From JBELMB01 sp042088665 (lineage in GTDB: Bacteria; Pseudomonadota; Alphaproteobacteria; Rhodobacterales; Rhodobacteraceae), in the NCBI GenBank assembly GCA_042088665.1, contig JBELMB010000086.1:1-20757 (forward strand): a stretch of 20,757 bases of DNA, written 5' to 3'. This document shows, piece by piece, positions 1 through 7,725 of this stretch; positions within the stretch are counted from its first letter, which is position 1, and every line of letters begins with the position of its first letter. The notes under the pieces were generated by a model. It was not told where the DNA came from. It did not search any database and saw only the letters and a list, made by a program, of their open reading frames with translations. A program made the translations under genes and the position numbers.

Positions 1-1
1 G

Positions 2-1378
<1,377 letters not shown>

Positions 1379-1680
1379 CGCAACCGCCCCTCAGGGCAAC
1401 AGACACACAAGAAAAGCGCCCCGGTGTGGGCGCTTTTTTCTGGCCGGGAACAGGAACGGACCATCGTGGCATTCTGGCCAGACCCGCGGGCAGACCGCCC
1501 TATGGCGCCCCGAAACCCGCAAGGGACATGCACATCCCGGGATTCGGGGCCGTCAAAATCCCTGACGGTCGGCGCAGCCTCCCAAATCGGTCAAGGTAGG
1601 TCTGGACATCGCTGACCGCCTTCGTGAACTGTTGTCTGGATCCCCACCGATATCCCAAACGACACAGGACGTGATTCACG
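1379..1680. other. Intergenic region acnA to SDR gene
   Basis: Apart from the acnA terminator, no gene, repeat or RNA could be supported here. Short open frames on both strands have no recognisable protein character. The SDR gene must have its own promoter in 1440-1670, but no convincing -35/-10 pair stood out. An AGGA element near 1666-1669 is a plausible ribosome binding site for the ATG at 1681. Confidence 0.5.
1412..1439 (+). terminator. Intrinsic terminator of acnA
   Basis: A perfect 10-bp stem, AAAAGCGCCC (1412-1421) pairing with GGGCGCTTTT (1428-1437), encloses a 6-base loop and runs into six T residues (1434-1439). It begins 34 bases after the acnA stop codon. This is a textbook Rho-independent terminator; the A-rich 5' side could also let it work weakly on the other strand. 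Confidence 0.88.
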
Positions 1681-2400
1681 ATGCCCCTGACTCTCATCAC
1701 CGGCGCCTCCAGCGGCATAGGCCGCGCCATCGCGTTGGAACTGGCGGCGCAGAACCACCGTCTCGCGCTGACATGGCGCAAGGATTTTGACGGCGTCGAC
1801 GACCTCTGCGCAGAGATCACCGCCATCGGCGGGGAGGCACATCCCTTTCAGGCGGATTTCACCGACGCGCAGGCCGCCGCCCGATTGCACAAGGAGGTCA
1901 CCGCGCAGCTTGGCCCTGTCACATGTCTGGTCAACAACGTGGGTCCCGGTCGCGCAACGCCGCTTGAGCCCGGAATTGGCGCACAAGCCATGGAGATGAT
2001 GCAGGTCGGCCTTGCCTCCGCGCTGGAGCTGGCCGCGCTGTGTGCCGGGGACATGCAGGCTGGCGACGTCATTCTGAACATCTCGTCGCTCAATGGACGC
2101 GAGCCGCCTGCGCGCGTCTCTGCCTTTGCCGCGTCAAAGGCTGCGCTGGACGCCGTGACACGTGCCCTTGCCCTCGAACTGGGGCCCCGGGGCATCCGCG
2201 TTCTGGGCATCGCACCCGGCCCGATCGAACGCGCTGATGCCCCGCGCCCCGACGATGTGCGCGCCAAGATCACCGACAAGACCGCCCTGCCCCGTTTTGG
2301 CACCCCCGACGATGTGGCCCATCTGGCGGCGTTCCTTGTCTCTGACCGGGCCAGTTTCCTGACCGCCGAGACCATCGGGCTGCATGGCGGTTGGCACTAG
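1681..2400 (+). CDS. SDR-family protein with Tyr-to-Phe change at the catalytic position
   Basis: A 239-residue Rossmann-fold protein of the classical short-chain dehydrogenase/reductase family, of typical length. It has the nucleotide-binding TGASSGIG at residues 7-14, an NNVG motif (NNAG in most members) near residue 89, the catalytic Ser in NISS (S136) and the Lys in ASK (K153). The expected Tyr at 149 in YxxxK is Phe (codon TTT at 2125-2127), at the canonical 13-residue spacing from Ser and 4 from Lys. The C-terminal PGPIE and a final LHGGW are usual for the family. Ordinary SDR oxidoreduction needs that Tyr, so this member may bind NAD(P)H without catalysis, act by another route, or have a non-redox role. 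The substrate cannot be read from the sequence. It is monocistronic, convergent with the yjhX-like gene, and starts at ATG with AGGA upstream. Confidence 0.92.
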   Translation: MPLTLITGASSGIGRAIALELAAQNHRLALTWRKDFDGVDDLCAEITAIGGEAHPFQADFTDAQAAARLHKEVTAQLGPVTCLVNNVGPGRATPLEPGIGAQAMEMMQVGLASALELAALCAGDMQAGDVILNISSLNGREPPARVSAFAASKAALDAVTRALALELGPRGIRVLGIAPGPIERADAPRPDDVRAKITDKTALPRFGTPDDVAHLAAFLVSDRASFLTAETIGLHGGWH

Positions 2401-2428
2401 CCCCCGCGCAGTCGTCATTCAAGGAGGG

Positions 2429-2457
2429 GGCGGCGGCGGGACACGCCCGCCACCGCC
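2429..2457. terminator. GC hairpin between convergent genes
   Basis: GGCGGCGGCGGG (2429-2440) can pair with CCCGCCACCGCC (2446-2457) around a 5-base loop with one mismatched position (a G-T wobble on the - strand transcript). It sits between the stop of the SDR gene and the stop of the convergent yjhX-like gene, where a shared terminator would be expected. There is no T-run on either side, so it is not a standard intrinsic terminator. Confidence 0.4.
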
Positions 2458-2459
2458 GT

Positions 2460-2717
2460 TCAGCGGTTGTCCAGCTGCGCCCGCACGGCCTCCAGACCGG
2501 CGCGCGTCACCCGGTAAGGCCGCCCACAGCGCGAGCGGATGAACCGCCGTTTCCTGAGCCGCTCCACCACGCTCAATGAGCAACTGCTCATGACGTAGCC
2601 TTCGCGGGTCACACATGTCACCGCAAAGAGTTTGCCATTCTGGCCGCGCTCAAACGTGATTGCGCCGCCCTGTGCCAGCACGTGCAGCACGCGCTGTTCC
2701 AGTTTCGATATGTTCAT
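2460..2717 (-). CDS. yjhX: YjhX/UPF0386-family protein (putative toxin)
   Basis: An 85-residue basic protein that starts MNISKLEQRVLHVLAQGG and ends RAQLDNR, both hallmarks of the UPF0386/YjhX family. In the middle are CVTREGYVMSS and an Arg-rich RLRKRRFIRSR segment, consistent with a small winged-helix-like fold. Start chosen at the ATG at 2717 because family members begin MNIS; the frame stays open upstream to 2921, but that extension has no family resemblance. E. coli YjhX has been listed as the toxin of a YjhX-YjhQ pair; YjhQ is a GNAT acetyltransferase. No such neighbour is present here, so it stands alone between an SDR gene and a gene-poor stretch. Family membership is confident; the toxin role is inherited from the family name and may not apply. 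Confidence 0.85.
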   Translation of the reverse strand: MNISKLEQRVLHVLAQGGAITFERGQNGKLFAVTCVTREGYVMSSCSLSVVERLRKRRFIRSRCGRPYRVTRAGLEAVRAQLDNR

Positions 2718-3219
2718 GTCGGTTGTCTTCTGAAGAAAGCGGTCCGTGTCGGACCGAAGCACCGCGCACCGTTCAGGCACACGGATCGGGGACGCCTGCG
2801 CCCTCAGCTTTCCCGGGATACACGTCGCTGACCGGGAGTCAGCGCTGTGTGACAGTCTCTGACATAAAAACTCCATCGCCCGTATTGGCGGATGCCTGCG
2901 GGATAGACGGCCCGCGGCCAAAAAACAAGTCCACCGGGATCACACTGTGCTGAGTGTCGGATGTGCCATATTTATGATCCTGACCCGGTTGCGGGGCCTT
3001 GCACTGCGCGCGCGCTGCCCTTGCGTCATGGCTTTGCCACCCCGGCCTTTCCCCGTCGAATGGGGCCCTGTGGGCAAAATCCTGCCCAAATTTCATAGCC
3101 TTGGCGTGCATTCGCGCAACATCCACGCAATCAGAGACAAACCACCCTTTATGGTGACACGCGCGCCATTTATCTTCCTCAATCAAGGCCCATCTAGAGG
3201 TCAGACACGAGGCGAAGAC
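2718..3219. other. Gene-poor region upstream of yjhX
   Basis: About 500 bases without a supportable gene. The frame that continues upstream of yjhX and a + strand frame from 2947 both lack recognisable protein features. Promoters for yjhX (- strand) and for the small downstream ORF (+ strand) should lie here, but no clear -35/-10 pair or operator was identified. Confidence 0.45.
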
Positions 3220-3342
3220 ATGAAACTGATGACATTGATACAAGCAGGCGCGCTGGTTTTGCTGGCCATGTACGGGGCCTACGCGAGCGCGCAGGCCTCA
3301 AGCCCCTGCACCGCGGCCAGCCAATCGGCCTGCGACCTTTAA
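3220..3342 (+). CDS. Possible small exported peptide (40 aa)
   Basis: A 40-codon frame starting at ATG 3220 with a purine-rich GAGGCGAAG about 5 bases upstream. It encodes a basic start (MKLM), a hydrophobic core (residues 5-20) and a signal-peptidase-I-like ASAQA near residue 26, leaving a short mature tail with two cysteines (SSPCTAASQSACDL). No family is recognised. The frame is open back to 2947, but that part has no protein character. The gene converges on ccmG with 22 bases between stops. It is either a small secreted peptide or a chance ORF; the signal-peptide organisation is the only support. Confidence 0.4.
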   Translation: MKLMTLIQAGALVLLAMYGAYASAQASSPCTAASQSACDL

Positions 3343-3364
3343 GACAGCGGGGGCGGCCGGATGT

Positions 3365-3940
3365 TCAGCCGTCGGCTTGAGCGCTCTCGCGTTCGGCCGC
3401 ATGTGCAGCCTGCGCCGCCTCGAGGGCGGGCAGAAACCGCTGCTCGTAATCAGACCCGACCAGCGGGCCGACGAACTTGAACAATACGGTCCCGTCCCCA
3501 CCGACGATGAACGTCTCCGGCGGGCCGGTGACCCCCCATTCGATCGCCGTACGCCCAGCCGGGTCAAAAGCCAGTGCCATGAAGGGATTGCCATCGGCGG
3601 CAAGGTAACGCGCCGCGTTCCCCTTCTGATCCTTGAAGTTCACGCCAACCAGACGCAGCCCCTCTGCCTGCATCTCCAGCAAGGTGGGATGCTCTGCACG
3701 GCACGGCGGACACCAGCTCGCCCAGAAATTCACCACCGTGATCTCACCCGAAGTGAAGATCTCTGGTGTCACACCGGGGTAGTCGTTCAGAGTGACCTCT
3801 GTGATGCTCGGAGCGGGGCGGCCTTCGAACACCGATTCAAGGTCATCCTTGCCTTCGCGTCCGAGGCCCATGTAGGCCATGATGCCAAAGGCCGCGAAGA
3901 TCGCGGGAGGCAGGATCATGAGGGGCGAGACCTTAGCCAT
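3365..3940 (-). CDS. ccmG: Thiol:disulfide interchange protein CcmG/DsbE
   Basis: A membrane-anchored periplasmic thioredoxin that reduces the haem-binding CXXCH cysteines of apocytochrome c in System I maturation. The 191-residue protein has one N-terminal membrane anchor (about residues 7-25), then a thioredoxin fold with WCPPC (W76, C77, C80) and the cis-Pro loop in GPPETF (P141); GVTGPPETF is characteristic of CcmG. Start at ATG 3940 (MAKVS); the frame is open further upstream, but that part is the ccmD region in another frame. It overlaps the end of ccmD by 8 bases, so translation is probably coupled. It is the last gene of the ccm block. In Rhodobacter capsulatus the equivalent gene is known as helX. 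Confidence 0.96.
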   Translation of the reverse strand: MAKVSPLMILPPAIFAAFGIMAYMGLGREGKDDLESVFEGRPAPSITEVTLNDYPGVTPEIFTSGEITVVNFWASWCPPCRAEHPTLLEMQAEGLRLVGVNFKDQKGNAARYLAADGNPFMALAFDPAGRTAIEWGVTGPPETFIVGGDGTVLFKFVGPLVGSDYEQRFLPALEAAQAAHAAERESAQADG

Positions 3941-4088
3941 CTTTTTGTCGTGCCTCCACTTTTTCCAGCTCGCGCCGCACCTTGCGGGCCCGAAGAACCG
4001 ACATTCCCACCAGCACCAGCAGCAGCGCCAGCGACACGACATAGGACGACAGGACAGCGCCCGCGTATTTCCCGAGGTCCGGCATCAT
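3933..4088 (-). CDS. ccmD: Haem exporter protein D, CcmD
   Basis: A 51-residue single-pass membrane protein. It begins MMPDLGKYAG, has one hydrophobic helix (about residues 10-32) and ends with a charged tail rich in Arg, Lys and Glu, the standard CcmD plan. In System I, CcmD helps release holo-CcmE from the CcmABC complex. The sequence reads ATGATG at 4088-4083; the first ATG overlaps the ccmC stop as ATGA, and the second starts one codon later, so either is possible. It overlaps ccmG by 8 bases at its end. Identification rests on size, topology and position between ccmC and ccmG as much as on sequence. Confidence 0.9.
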   Translation of the reverse strand: MMPDLGKYAGAVLSSYVVSLALLLVLVGMSVLRARKVRRELEKVEARQKDG

Positions 4089-4834
4089 GCCACCCGCTCC
4101 CGTGCCAAAAGCGCCCGCGTCCGGCGCGCGCGGATCTCCGTCTGGGTGCGCAAAAAGACCAGCGCGATGAACAGAAAGGCAAAGCCCGCCATGCTGATGA
4201 ACAGCGGCACCGCAAAGACATTGCTCACCCGTTCCTCGGTGTCGCCTGCCACGGCGCCTGCACGCATCACCGACGCGCCCTGGTGCAACCCCTGGTTCCA
4301 GAAGTTCACCGCATAGCGGCTGAGGATCGCAAAGACAGACCCCACGAGGCACAGGATCGACGTCAGATCCGCTGCCGTATCGTCATTCTCGATCGCCTCC
4401 CAAAGGGCAATGTAGCCGAGGTAGAACAGGAACAGGATCAGAAAGGAGGTCAGCCGCGGATCCCAGGCCCACCATGTGCCCCACATCGGCTGCCCCCAGA
4501 TCGCCCCTGTCGCCAACGCGATCACCGTCATGATTACGCCCACGGGGGCCGCGGCGCGCGCGACCAGCGCGCTCACGTGGTGACGCCGGACGATCCAGAT
4601 CAGCGAGGCCACCAGCATCATCAGCCACGCATTGATCGCCATCAGCGCGCTTGGCACATGCAGGTAGATGATCTTGACCGTGGATCCCTGCCGGAAATCA
4701 TCGGGGGTAAAGAAGAACCCCCAGACCAGTCCGACCACCAGTGTAATCACCGCGAGGCCGGACAGCCATGGCAGCAGGACGTCCGCCGTGCGAATGAATT
4801 TGACAGGATTTGCGTATTCCCAGATCGAAGCCAT
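4085..4834 (-). CDS. ccmC: Haem-handling membrane protein CcmC
   Basis: A 249-residue polytopic inner-membrane protein of the haem-handling family. It carries the periplasmic tryptophan-rich WWD motif, WGTWWAWDPRLT (around residues 118-129), and the two conserved flanking histidines, H59 (IIYLHVPSA) and H184 (NQGLHQGAS), which ligate haem. CcmC presents haem to CcmE and works with CcmA, CcmB and CcmD. About six membrane segments are evident. It starts at ATG 4834 with an AGGA element upstream, is separated from ccmB by a 140-base gap, and overlaps ccmD by 4 bases. The sequence is intact and of normal length. Confidence 0.97.
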   Translation of the reverse strand: MASIWEYANPVKFIRTADVLLPWLSGLAVITLVVGLVWGFFFTPDDFRQGSTVKIIYLHVPSALMAINAWLMMLVASLIWIVRRHHVSALVARAAAPVGVIMTVIALATGAIWGQPMWGTWWAWDPRLTSFLILFLFYLGYIALWEAIENDDTAADLTSILCLVGSVFAILSRYAVNFWNQGLHQGASVMRAGAVAGDTEERVSNVFAVPLFISMAGFAFLFIALVFLRTQTEIRARRTRALLARERVA

Positions 4835-4974
4835 GCGCCAGTCCTACCGAAGTTTTGAAGCGTTACACATCAAATGTTTGTCACAGGCAAGCCGGTCGAA
4901 AGCCCTTGCGGCGGGACGCCGCGCTTGCCCTTGCCCCGCGGCAGATGGCGCATCGCCCAAAGGGCGGCGTGTCT
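4835..4974 (-). other. ccmB-ccmC gap with a small GC hairpin
   Basis: 140 bases separate ccmB from ccmC, while every other junction between adjacent ccm genes overlaps. It contains a perfect 6-bp stem, GCGGCG (4908-4913) with CGCCGC (4917-4922), and a 3-base loop, without a following T-run. No gene fits in the gap. It could hold a secondary promoter or a transcript processing site for ccmC-D-G; neither can be shown from the sequence. Confidence 0.35.
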
Positions 4975-5631
4975 TCAGCGCAGGTTGATCCGCAGGACCG
5001 CCGCGCTGGCAAAGGGCAACAGCGCAATCGTGCCCGCACTGATCCCCGCCAGCATCAGCAGAGGCGTCTCGACCGCCAGCCCCTCTGCCCCGCGCCGCGC
5101 CACTTCGGCACCGAAGATCAGCGTCGGCACATAAAGCGGCAAGACCAGCAGCGACATCAAGAGGCCGCCGCGCTTCAACCCGACGGTGAGGGCCGCACCA
5201 AAGGTGCCGATCACCGACAGCGCCGGCGTCCCCAGCGCGAGAGAACACAAGACCCAAAGATACCCCTGCGCAGGCAGGTTCAGCAGCACGCCCAACAACG
5301 GCGCCGCCAGAACCAAGGGCAGGCCGGTGGTGATCCAATGGGCCAGCGCCTTGATCGTGACAATGCCTTCCATCGGCAGGGGCGCTGTCGCCAGCAGATC
5401 CATGGACCCGTCTTCCCAGTCCAGCGCAAAGATCCGGTCGAGCGAGAGCAGGCAGGCCAGCAAGGCGCCGATCCACAGCACGCCCGGCGCGATCCGCGAC
5501 AGCAGGGTCGCTTGCGGTCCAACGCCAAAGGGCACCAGCACGGTCACGATCAGGAAAAAGGCCAGACCAAGGCCAAAGCCGCCACCAGCCCGCACCGCCA
5601 GCCTCAGATCCCGGGACAAGAGCGCAATCAC
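4975..5631 (-). CDS. ccmB: Haem ABC transporter permease CcmB
   Basis: A 218-residue membrane protein with about six hydrophobic segments, the usual size for CcmB. The N-terminal half contains ALDWEDGSMDLL and the region around residues 60-90 that is typical of the family. With CcmA (ATPase), CcmC and CcmD it forms the complex whose ATP hydrolysis releases holo-CcmE after haem loading. The start overlaps the ccmA stop by 4 bases (ATGA), so the two are translationally coupled. The sequence is intact. Confidence 0.95.
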   Translation of the reverse strand: MIALLSRDLRLAVRAGGGFGLGLAFFLIVTVLVPFGVGPQATLLSRIAPGVLWIGALLACLLSLDRIFALDWEDGSMDLLATAPLPMEGIVTIKALAHWITTGLPLVLAAPLLGVLLNLPAQGYLWVLCSLALGTPALSVIGTFGAALTVGLKRGGLLMSLLVLPLYVPTLIFGAEVARRGAEGLAVETPLLMLAGISAGTIALLPFASAAVLRINLR

Positions 5632-6239
5632 AAGAAGGCCTCGTCTTCGAGCGCCGCGCGGGGCTTGGCGCGAAACGGAGTGACGTCCAGTACCTGCGTC
5701 TCCAGCCCGAGGTCGATATGCGTGGCCATCAGCGCAGAGCCCCCCCCATCGAGATGACCGCGCACCGCCTGCGCAAACAGCGCAACAGAGGCCGCGTCCA
5801 GCGAGACGGTTGGTTCGTCCAGCACCCAGACAGGCCGCCCCGTGACCATCAGGCGGGCCAGCCCCAGACGGCGCTTTTGTCCCGCGCTGAGTGTTCCGGC
5901 GGGACGGTCTTCCAGCGCACGCAGGTCAAAGGCATCCAGAGCCGCGTCGATGGAGGCCGTGCCGAACACCTGCGCCCAGAACCGCAGGTTCTCGGCCACG
6001 CTCAGCATGGCCTTCAACCCGTCCGCATGTCCTGCATAAGCGATGCGTTCCCCGGCTCCGCGGATCTCGCCCACCCAGGGAAGCTGTAGCCCGGCAACCG
6101 TGCGCAGCAAGGTCGTCTTGCCAGAGCCATTCGGCCCCCGCAGCACAAGCCCGGCCCCCTCCCCGAGAGTGAGCGACACCGCTTCGAGAATAGGCACGCC
6201 ACCGCGCGCCACCGTCAGATCGTGAACGCTCAATTCCAT
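5628..6239 (-). CDS. ccmA: Haem ABC exporter ATP-binding protein CcmA
   Basis: A 203-residue ABC ATPase, the short form typical of CcmA. Walker A is GPNGSGKTT (residues 35-43), the ABC signature LSAGQ (117-121), Walker B VWVLDEP (137-143) with catalytic E142, followed by a D-loop SLDAA and a switch His in MATHID. LSAGQKRR is the characteristic CcmA form of the signature. It powers the CcmABCD step of cytochrome c maturation at the inner membrane. First gene of the ccm block, 149 bases downstream of the Mth938-domain gene on the same strand; that gap shows no clear terminator or promoter. Confidence 0.96.
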   Translation of the reverse strand: MELSVHDLTVARGGVPILEAVSLTLGEGAGLVLRGPNGSGKTTLLRTVAGLQLPWVGEIRGAGERIAYAGHADGLKAMLSVAENLRFWAQVFGTASIDAALDAFDLRALEDRPAGTLSAGQKRRLGLARLMVTGRPVWVLDEPTVSLDAASVALFAQAVRGHLDGGGSALMATHIDLGLETQVLDVTPFRAKPRAALEDEAFL

Positions 6240-6388
6240 GACGGCAGGCTTAGCTCAGGCAGCGAAGGGGAGCCAAGCGCATTCGCCTCCCTGCGACGCA
6301 AAGACCGTCACAAAAAGGCAACGACCGGATGCAAAGAAGCACCCGGTTTGCGCAAAAAAGCGCCACCAGCAGGTCGATGGACTCTGCG

Positions 6389-6742
6389 TCAGACCGGCAA
6401 AACCGCCAATGCGACACGTCGTCCTTCACTCACAAGTACGTTGTAGGTCCGGCAGGCAGAGGGTGAATTCATCACCTCCACCCCAAGACCGGCCGATTCA
6501 AGACGCGAGCGCAAAGGCGCATCGATGTGCGCGATCTCGGGACCCGTGCCAAGGAACAGCACATCCACCTCACCCGCCAAGCTCAACAGAGCCGTCTCGT
6601 CATCATACCCCTGCCAAGTCGATTTTCCCTTTTCCCACAACAACATACCGCCGCTGTGCACTTCTCCGCCAACACGGAAAAAACCGGGACCATATCCGTC
6701 AACAGGCACAGCATCGCTGTACGTAATCTCGTTCATACGCAT
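6389..6742 (-). CDS. Mth938-like domain protein (DUF498 family)
   Basis: A 117-residue soluble protein of the Mth938/DUF498 family, the family of human NDUFAF3, a complex I assembly factor. Recognisable features are the Gly-rich YGPGFFRVGG near residues 17-26, then LLWEKGKSTW, LFLGTG (near residues 62-67) and the C-terminal half ending NVLVSEGRRVALAVLPV, with the SPSACRTYN stretch conserved in bacterial members. The family often lies next to secF in alphaproteobacteria. It is translated from ATG 6742 with a strong AGGAGG 8 bases upstream; that element overlaps the secF stop codon. A role in respiratory-complex assembly is possible by homology but unproven in bacteria. Confidence 0.88.
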   Translation of the reverse strand: MRMNEITYSDAVPVDGYGPGFFRVGGEVHSGGMLLWEKGKSTWQGYDDETALLSLAGEVDVLFLGTGPEIAHIDAPLRSRLESAGLGVEVMNSPSACRTYNVLVSEGRRVALAVLPV

Positions 6743-6755
6743 TTCCCACGCCTCC

Positions 6756-7724
6756 TTAGGCGTCGACGTTCCCGAACTGATTGCCCGTCGTATCGGTAGG
6801 TTTGGACCAGTCGCGCTTCACCCCGAGGCGCAAAAGAATCGCCGACGCGATGAAGATAGAGCTATATGTCCCAACAATAACCCCCCAAATCATTGCGAAA
6901 ACAAACCCGCGGATCACGTCCCCGCCCAACACAAAGAGCGCAATCAGCGCCAAAAGCGTGGTGACAGAGGTCATGAAGGTCCGGCTGAGCGTTTCGTTGA
7001 TGGAGATATTGAGCACCTCCTTGAGGGGCTTGGACTTGTATTTGACGAGGTTCTCGCGCACCCGGTCAAAGACCACGACCGTGTCGTTCAACGAATAGCC
7101 AACGATGGTCAGCAGCGCCGCAATGATCGCCAGATCGAACTTGATCTGCACTTCGGAAAAGATGCCAATGGTCAGCACAACATCGTGCACCAACGCCGCC
7201 ACGGCCCCCAGCGCGAACTGCCATTCGAACCGCAGCCAGATGTAGACCAGCACCGCCCCGATGGCGAGCGCGACCGCCAGGGCGGCGGTCCGGATCAACT
7301 CGCCGGAAACCTTGGGCCCGACCGATTCCACAGACACGAACTTGATATCAGGCGTCACGGCCTGCAGCGCCACGCGGGCATTCTCGATGATCTCGGAACT
7401 GACCGCCTCTTCGCCGTCCTGCGCGCCGATGCGCACCATGGCGACGAACTGGTCGTCGCGGAAGTTCGGGTCAAACACTTCCGAGATGACCACATCGCCA
7501 AGCTCCAGCGCAGCCAGCGCGTCACGGTAGGCACCCACGTCCACCGCCTGGGTGCTTTCGGTACGGATCGTTGTGCCGCCGCGAAAGTCGATGCCGTAGT
7601 TCAGGCCCTGCCAGAAGAAGCTGACCACCGCCAACACCATCAACAGTGTCGAAATACCAAGCCACAACAAAGGCTTGCCAAAGAAATCCCAAGAGGTGTG
7701 ATCGGGGACCAGTTTCAGACGCAT
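6756..7724 (-). CDS. secF: Protein translocase subunit SecF
   Basis: A 322-residue inner-membrane subunit of SecDF, which uses the proton gradient to help pull preproteins out of SecYEG. One N-terminal membrane segment (about 19-38) is followed by GIDFRGGT (44-51), a periplasmic domain, and five further segments carrying the conserved YSLNDTVVVFDRVREN. Start taken as ATG 7724 (MRLKLVPD), with GAGG 6 bases upstream. A TTG at 7736 would extend the protein by four residues into secD and is less likely. It lies one base after the secD stop, so the two are surely co-transcribed. Confidence 0.96.
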   Translation of the reverse strand: MRLKLVPDHTSWDFFGKPLLWLGISTLLMVLAVVSFFWQGLNYGIDFRGGTTIRTESTQAVDVGAYRDALAALELGDVVISEVFDPNFRDDQFVAMVRIGAQDGEEAVSSEIIENARVALQAVTPDIKFVSVESVGPKVSGELIRTAALAVALAIGAVLVYIWLRFEWQFALGAVAALVHDVVLTIGIFSEVQIKFDLAIIAALLTIVGYSLNDTVVVFDRVRENLVKYKSKPLKEVLNISINETLSRTFMTSVTTLLALIALFVLGGDVIRGFVFAMIWGVIVGTYSSIFIASAILLRLGVKRDWSKPTDTTGNQFGNVDA

Positions 7725-7725
7725 C

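Noticed and set aside
2718..2921. N-terminal extension of the YjhX-family protein to residue 153
   Set aside because: Family members begin at MNIS; the extension has no family resemblance.
3377..4858. 493-codon + strand frame opposite ccmG, ccmD and ccmC
   Set aside because: Antisense to well-identified ccm genes; the product is rich in His, Arg, Gln and Pro with no domain, typical of antisense frames in GC-rich DNA.
4869..4882. TTGAT half-site on the - strand upstream of ccmC, considered as an FNR-type box
   Set aside because: The second half does not match ATCAA, so only a half-site is present.
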